Below are positions 28,532 through 32,079 of a DNA stretch of 32,079 nt, one piece after another. Made by a program: the position numbers and the translations under genes. Source of the DNA: a virus. The notes beneath the pieces were generated by a model. The model was not told the DNA's origin. It did not search any database and saw nothing but the letters and a program-made list of their open reading frames with translations. How positions within the stretch are numbered: position 1 is the first letter of the stretch; each line of letters opens with the position of its first letter. The DNA lies in the IMG/VR virus record IMGVR_UViG_3300047386_000392, positions 1 to 32,079 of that record. The stretch is one strand, 5' to 3'.

Positions 28532-28754
28532 GGCAGCGCGCGTCAGAAGCTTTCTGCAAGATGACGTTTTTAAGGATCTGATTAGCAAGCAAAAGCAAGA
28601 TCAGATCGACATATTTTTGAACCCAGGAAGTAGCCTGGATCAAATAGACGAGGCGCGCCGTCAAGTGCGCGCAATTGAGGATCTGATCAGCGGAATGCGT
28701 AGCGTTCTGACTGACGCCCAGATCGTCGAAAGAAAGACTAAAAAAAGAGGCTAG
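28515..28754 (+). CDS. Small helical head-operon protein
   Basis: 79 residues, predicted all-helical: MDLATKAARVRSFLQDDVFK then DLISKQKQDQIDIFLNPGSS LDQIDEARRQVRAIEDLI. Small helical genes between portal and scaffold occur in many podophages with unclear roles. It starts 17 bases inside the portal gene and ends four bases before the scaffold's GTG. No family name recalled. Confidence 0.75.
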   Translation: MDLATKAARVRSFLQDDVFKDLISKQKQDQIDIFLNPGSSLDQIDEARRQVRAIEDLISGMRSVLTDAQIVERKTKKRG

Positions 28755-28758
28755 CACC

Positions 28759-29700
28759 GTGGATAACACGACTGGCGAATTAAATCCCGCCGACCCAAGA
28801 TCGGTCGCGGAACATCTGTTAGTAAGTACAGAACCACAAGGCGAAGCAACTCCAGAGGAGACTTCAGAAGAGATTGTGGAAGAGGTTGAGGCGCAAGCTG
28901 AAACTGAAGTTGAGGATGAGGAATACGCAGAAGAAGAAGCGACACTTCCAGACGGACCCGAAGAAAGTTTTTTCAAAGTCAAAGTTGACGGCGAAGAGCG
29001 CGAGGTAACCGAAGAGGAACTGAAACGCGGATATTCTGGTCAGAGATACATCCAGGAAAAGATGCGTGAGGTCGCAGAGGCTCGAAAGCAAGTCGAGGCT
29101 CAAGCCGCCCAAGCGCAGCAAATGGAACAGCGTTACGCAGAAGCAATGAAAGCTTACGCGGAGCGGCTGCAAACGACAGAGCCAACGCCGCCAGACATCA
29201 AGATGCGGGAAACCGATCCTCTTGGCTACCTGGAGCAGATGGAAGACTACAGGCAAGAAGTCGATGCGCGACAGAAACTGCAATATGAGCAGCAAGTCCA
29301 AGCGCAACGCGAGCAGCAACTAGCTGCGCAGCAAAAGGCAGAATATGTGAAGGCACAGACGGCAGTCGTGCTGGAGCAAATCCCAGAGTTGCGCGACAAG
29401 GAAGCTGCACCCAAGGCCATCGAAATGATGATGGAAGAGGGGCGCAGAAGAGGCTTTTCAGACGCTGAACTTAAAGGGGAAAGTGATCCCCGATTTGTGA
29501 TGGCGCTGCATGAATTAGCCAAAGTGCGAGCCCAGGGAAACCTGGGAACTGGTCGTGAAGTAAAGCGCGGAGCGATCAAGCCTGGAGCAAAAAAATCTGT
29601 CGTAAGCCAATCCAAGAAGCGAGCAGACGTAGCGCGTCAACAATCCAGGAAGACCGGCAAAACAGAAGATATCGCCGCCTTCCTTCTGACCAAAGGATAA
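28759..29700 (+). CDS. Scaffolding protein
   Basis: 313 residues, GTG start with GAGG upstream. Very acidic N-terminal 80 residues (EETSEEIVEEVEAQAETEVE), then FFKVKVDGEEREVTEEELKR GYSGQRYI, a short motif common in phage scaffolds. A long Gln/Ala/Glu coiled coil (95-210) and a basic C-terminus (KRGAIKPGAKKSVVSQSKKR) follow. An acidic start, coiled-coil middle and basic capsid-binding tail directly before the capsid gene is the usual scaffold pattern. Confidence 0.85.
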   Translation: MDNTTGELNPADPRSVAEHLLVSTEPQGEATPEETSEEIVEEVEAQAETEVEDEEYAEEEATLPDGPEESFFKVKVDGEEREVTEEELKRGYSGQRYIQEKMREVAEARKQVEAQAAQAQQMEQRYAEAMKAYAERLQTTEPTPPDIKMRETDPLGYLEQMEDYRQEVDARQKLQYEQQVQAQREQQLAAQQKAEYVKAQTAVVLEQIPELRDKEAAPKAIEMMMEEGRRRGFSDAELKGESDPRFVMALHELAKVRAQGNLGTGREVKRGAIKPGAKKSVVSQSKKRADVARQQSRKTGKTEDIAAFLLTKG

Positions 29701-29706
29701 AAGAAA

Positions 29707-30672
29707 ATGGCAGTTAACAGCAATACCGTCGAAACTTTCGACGTCACGACGCTTCGTGAGGATCTTCAAGAAGCGTTAGAAATGGTGTCTGCAACAGATG
29801 CTCCATTTATGTCTGCAATCGGCAAGCGCAGCGTTTCAAATACTTTATTCGAGTGGCCTGAAATCAGCCTGGCGGCTGTGAACGGCTCTAACCGTGTTGC
29901 GGAAGGGGAAGCATCCCCAGGTAACGATGCAGCTACTCTACCTATACGGGTGCAAAACTACACACAAATTAGTGATAAAATGGTAGAGGTATCTGACACA
30001 GCGGAAGCCGTGAATGGTGCGTCTGACGCTCAGTCAATCGCAGAGCAAGTCGCCTTAAAGTTGAAAGAGCTTAAGCGCGACATGGAAACCATGCTCACAT
30101 CGAATGTGGCCGCGGCAGCTGGGTCATCTGGTACAGCGCGCACGACAGCTGGCTTGGGTGCCTGGGTAAAAACCAACACCAACAAAGGCACCGGCGGTGC
30201 AGAGCCAACAACATCAGGATCTGGCAATGCCGGCTATCCTAATGCGGCCCGTACTGACGGCACATTGCGCACCATCACTGAAGCGATGATGAACGATGTC
30301 GTAAAGCAGTGCTGGGATGAGGGTGCAGAGCCAACCTTGATGATGGTTGGATCAGCGGTGAAGCAGAAGGTTTCTTCTACTTTTACCGGAAACGCCACTC
30401 GCTACAAGGATGCTGACGATGCGCGGCTTCAGGGTGCGATTGATGTCATCAGCACTGATTTTGGTGAAATTTCCCTTGTTCCCAATCGCTTTTCACGCGC
30501 TAGAGATGCCTGGATCCTGGACCCGAATTACGCACAAATCGCGTATCTCCAGGAAACCAAGCAGCAAGACATTGCCCGTACTGGTCACGCTACTCGCAAG
30601 CTGATCAGCTGCGAATATGGCTTGCAAGTGACTGAAAAAGGTCACGGCTTGATCGCTGACGTGCAAGGCTAA
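29707..30672 (+). CDS. Major capsid protein (DUF5309 / SU10-like HK97 fold)
   Basis: 321 residues starting MAVNSNTVETFDVTTLREDL. Landmarks of this capsid family: APFMSAIGKRSVSNTLFEWP, an RVQNYTQISDKMVEVSDTAE segment, ELKRDMETMLTSNVAAAAGS, EPTLMMVGSAVKQKVSSTF, and FGEISLVPNRFSRARDAWIL. Order and length fit the SU10-type HK97-fold capsid protein. The ATG follows the scaffold stop by six bases, and a strong hairpin follows the stop, as expected for the most highly expressed gene of the operon. Confidence 0.93.
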   Translation: MAVNSNTVETFDVTTLREDLQEALEMVSATDAPFMSAIGKRSVSNTLFEWPEISLAAVNGSNRVAEGEASPGNDAATLPIRVQNYTQISDKMVEVSDTAEAVNGASDAQSIAEQVALKLKELKRDMETMLTSNVAAAAGSSGTARTTAGLGAWVKTNTNKGTGGAEPTTSGSGNAGYPNAARTDGTLRTITEAMMNDVVKQCWDEGAEPTLMMVGSAVKQKVSSTFTGNATRYKDADDARLQGAIDVISTDFGEISLVPNRFSRARDAWILDPNYAQIAYLQETKQQDIARTGHATRKLISCEYGLQVTEKGHGLIADVQG

Positions 30673-30678
30673 AAACAA

Positions 30679-30710
30679 AGGCGCCTGGGGCAACCTGGGC
30701 GCCTCTTTCT
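30679..30710 (+). terminator. Hairpin after the capsid gene (terminator or attenuator)
   Basis: 11-bp stem (30679-30689 with 30694-30704, two G-U pairs) closed by a GCAA loop of the stable GNRA type, followed by CTTTCT. The interrupted U-tract suggests partial termination, reducing expression of the genes after the capsid gene, or protection of the capsid mRNA 3' end. Confidence 0.75.
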
Positions 30711-30726
30711 AACACTGAGGTTTTTT

Positions 30727-30999
30727 ATGTTTGTAAAAGAACAAGACGGCAAAGTTTACATCAAAACGACTGAAAATGCGCAGCCGATTTTAGACGCTGT
30801 TCAAGATCAGCGCGCCATGCATGCAGAGATACCTCGCTTTAAAGACCGCGCGCGCCTGGTCGGCACGATCCCTGGCACCCTGGCGGCGCAGTGGTCGCTT
30901 GAGTGCAAGAGCGCACCAGGCACAAAAGAGTTTCTCGAGTATGTAAAAAAGAAACTGCAATCGGGCGACTATTCAAAGTTGATTGTGGAAGGCTACTAG
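30727..30999 (+). CDS. Hypothetical protein after the capsid gene (90 aa)
   Basis: Reads MFVKEQDGKVYIKTTENAQP, then ILDAVQDQRAMHAEIPRFKD and ends KKKLQSGDYSKLIVEGY. TGAGG lies 7 bases before the ATG. The stop abuts the adaptor's ATG. Small proteins in this spot are seen in related podophages; a head-completion role is possible but no motif supports it. Confidence 0.75.
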   Translation: MFVKEQDGKVYIKTTENAQPILDAVQDQRAMHAEIPRFKDRARLVGTIPGTLAAQWSLECKSAPGTKEFLEYVKKKLQSGDYSKLIVEGY

Positions 31000-31620
31000 A
31001 TGGCAATCACCACTTATTCAGAATTACAAGCATCGATCAGCGATTGGTTAAACCGGTCGGATCTGACATCCCAGATCCCCGATTTTATCGCGCTGGCTGA
31101 AGCTGACATGAACCGGCGCATCCGGCACTGGCGAATGGAAAAGCGCGCCAATGCTGAATTAGATACTCAATATTCAACATTGCCAGCCGATTTTATTGAG
31201 CCTGTGAGGCTCTCAATTACTTCTGGTGACACTTACAAGCTTGAGGCCGAAAGCCAAGCGCAGCTGCTTGATAGACGGGCCCAGGCGGGCAATACAGCTG
31301 GGCTACCTAAGTATTACGCACTGACGGGCGGTAATATTGAAGTGTTTCCCAGCCCAGACAGTAATTACACGCTCGAAATGTTGTATATTTCGCAGATCGA
31401 GGCTCTGTCGGGGTCAAATGCCTCGAATTGGATTTTGCAGTATTTTTCGGATTGTTATTTGTACGGATCCCTGGTGCATTCGGCGCCATTTTTGGAGCAA
31501 GATCAAAGAATAAGCATATGGGTCGCGCTTTACGACAAAGCGATAGACGGAATTCTTGGCCAAAATGAAAATGCAAAATTCGGCGGCTCTGGGCTGCGAG
31601 TGAAAATTAGGAGCTACTGA
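31000..31620 (+). CDS. Head-tail adaptor (tail tube A-like)
   Basis: 206 residues: ITTYSELQASISDWLNRSDL, IPDFIALAEADMNRRIRHWR, LPADFIEPVRLSI, PKYYALTGGNIEVFPSPDSN YTLEMLYISQIEALS, and NWILQYFSDCYLYGSLVHSA. This order is the hallmark of the SU10/T7 gp11-like adaptor family that sits between portal and nozzle. The position after the capsid gene fits. The stop overlaps the next ATG by one base. Confidence 0.85.
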   Translation: MAITTYSELQASISDWLNRSDLTSQIPDFIALAEADMNRRIRHWRMEKRANAELDTQYSTLPADFIEPVRLSITSGDTYKLEAESQAQLLDRRAQAGNTAGLPKYYALTGGNIEVFPSPDSNYTLEMLYISQIEALSGSNASNWILQYFSDCYLYGSLVHSAPFLEQDQRISIWVALYDKAIDGILGQNENAKFGGSGLRVKIRSY

Positions 31621-32033
31621 TGAGTTTTACAGATTATCTGGAAGATAAAATTTTAGATCATGTGTTTGGCGGCAACGCTTACACCGCCCCAACAACCCTT
31701 TACGTTGGGCTTCATACGAGCGCCGACAGTGACAGCGCGGCTGGCACAGAGGTTTCTGGCGGTGGATATGCACGACAAACCGCGGCATTCACAGTTAGCG
31801 GCACAAACCCGACTGAGGCGGCAACAACCGCTGCGATAGAATTTCCAACTGCAACAGCGGATTACGGCACGGTTACCTATGCAGCAATTTACGATGCTGT
31901 AACCGGCGGCAATCGTTTGGCATGGGCGCAGCTTACAGATCCTAGTGATTTTACGACTGCTTTGCCAAAGCTAATTGAAAGCGGCGATGTGTTTAGAATT
32001 TCATCTGGCAACTTGAAGGTAAGGCTCGACTAA
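31620..32033 (+). CDS. Minor tail / decoration-like protein
   Basis: 137 residues: MSFTDYLEDKILDHVFGGNA then YTAPTTLYVGLHTS, GGGYARQTAAFTV, FPTATADYGTVTYAAIYDAV TGGNRLAWAQL, and DVFRISSGNLKVRLD. The 'YVGLHTs.p......EVsGGgYaR' pattern identifies a widespread phage family usually annotated as a tail fibre or minor tail protein. One-base overlaps on both sides place it in the virion operon. Confidence 0.8.
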   Translation: MSFTDYLEDKILDHVFGGNAYTAPTTLYVGLHTSADSDSAAGTEVSGGGYARQTAAFTVSGTNPTEAATTAAIEFPTATADYGTVTYAAIYDAVTGGNRLAWAQLTDPSDFTTALPKLIESGDVFRISSGNLKVRLD

Positions 32034-32079
32034 TGGCAACCATCGTAACCCGCGCTGGCAAAGGCTCACCGCTAACCCA
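32033..32079 (+). CDS. Start of a tail protein cut off by window end
   Basis: Only 15 codons are visible: MATIVTRAGKGSPLT. This start is characteristic of a marine-phage fibre or tail protein family ('GSPLT..E.DaNF..L'). The ATG overlaps the previous stop (TAATG). The frame does not match the open frame at the left edge if the ends are simply joined. Confidence 0.65.
   Translation, partial: MATIVTRAGKGSPLT

Noticed and set aside
28521-29319. Antisense frames opposite the scaffold gene
   Set aside because: Ser- or Leu-rich complements of Glu/Gln codons; shadows.

Overview
The window is most of the genome of a temperate, podovirus-like tailed phage (about 32 kb, no bacterial housekeeping genes). 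The order is circularly permuted. It begins inside a tail gene, runs through tail and internal virion genes, lysogeny, early and replication genes, terminase, lysis, portal and capsid, and ends a few codons into another tail gene. The two ends do not join in frame (see findings), so some tail sequence is missing. The host is probably a marine alphaproteobacterium. This is an inference from the style of the proteins: KLDGLNAS-type tail fibres, a 3TM holin of the kind found in gene transfer agents, an M15 endolysin, a SU10-type capsid and adaptor, and many small marine-phage proteins. No tRNA, rRNA, CRISPR array or insertion sequence was seen.

Layout. (1) 1-8661, + strand: tail fibre and tip proteins, a nozzle-like protein, a GNAT-like protein and four internal or ejection-type proteins, nearly all with stop-start overlaps. 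(2) 8658-10526: a CI-like repressor (-) and a tyrosine integrase (+) diverging from a 279-bp AT-rich control region full of inverted repeats. (3) 10523-12787, - strand: a tightly overlapping nine-gene early operon starting with a Cro-like regulator and including a PD-(D/E)XK nuclease, a DUF6378-like protein and a newly noticed Cys4 mini-protein. (4) 12934-17700, + strand: a membrane micropeptide, a small helical protein, a RecB-like exonuclease, a candidate ssDNA-binding protein, a prim-pol/RepA-helicase fusion, a small HTH protein beside a palindrome cluster, and a protein with an SSB-like C-terminus. No DNA polymerase is visible, so the phage probably uses the host replicase. (5) 17991-24228: terminase small and large subunits, a row of tiny Lys-rich genes, a 764-residue virion-type protein carrying a nested out-of-frame gene, and a second PD-(D/E)XK nuclease. 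(6) 24225-25278: two holin-like proteins and an M15 endolysin. (7) 25275-26314, - strand: a small-gene island with an XRE regulator, identical hairpins flanking two genes, and a promoter with a palindrome in its spacer. (8) 26417-end: portal, scaffold, major capsid, adaptor and the first tail genes.

How it works together. The repressor and the Cro-like protein probably set the lysis-lysogeny choice, although they lie about 3.4 kb apart with integrase and the early operon between them. Replication uses the prim-pol/helicase plus the exonuclease and ssDNA-binding candidates. The terminase, P22-like portal, scaffold and HK97-fold capsid build the head. The adaptor, nozzle and internal proteins form the short tail and ejection apparatus.

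The most unusual items are the nested gene at 23290-23526, the hairpin-flanked small-gene island at 25.5-26.3 kb, the three consecutive perfect hairpins at 14.64-14.75 kb, and the palindrome cluster at 17.0 kb.
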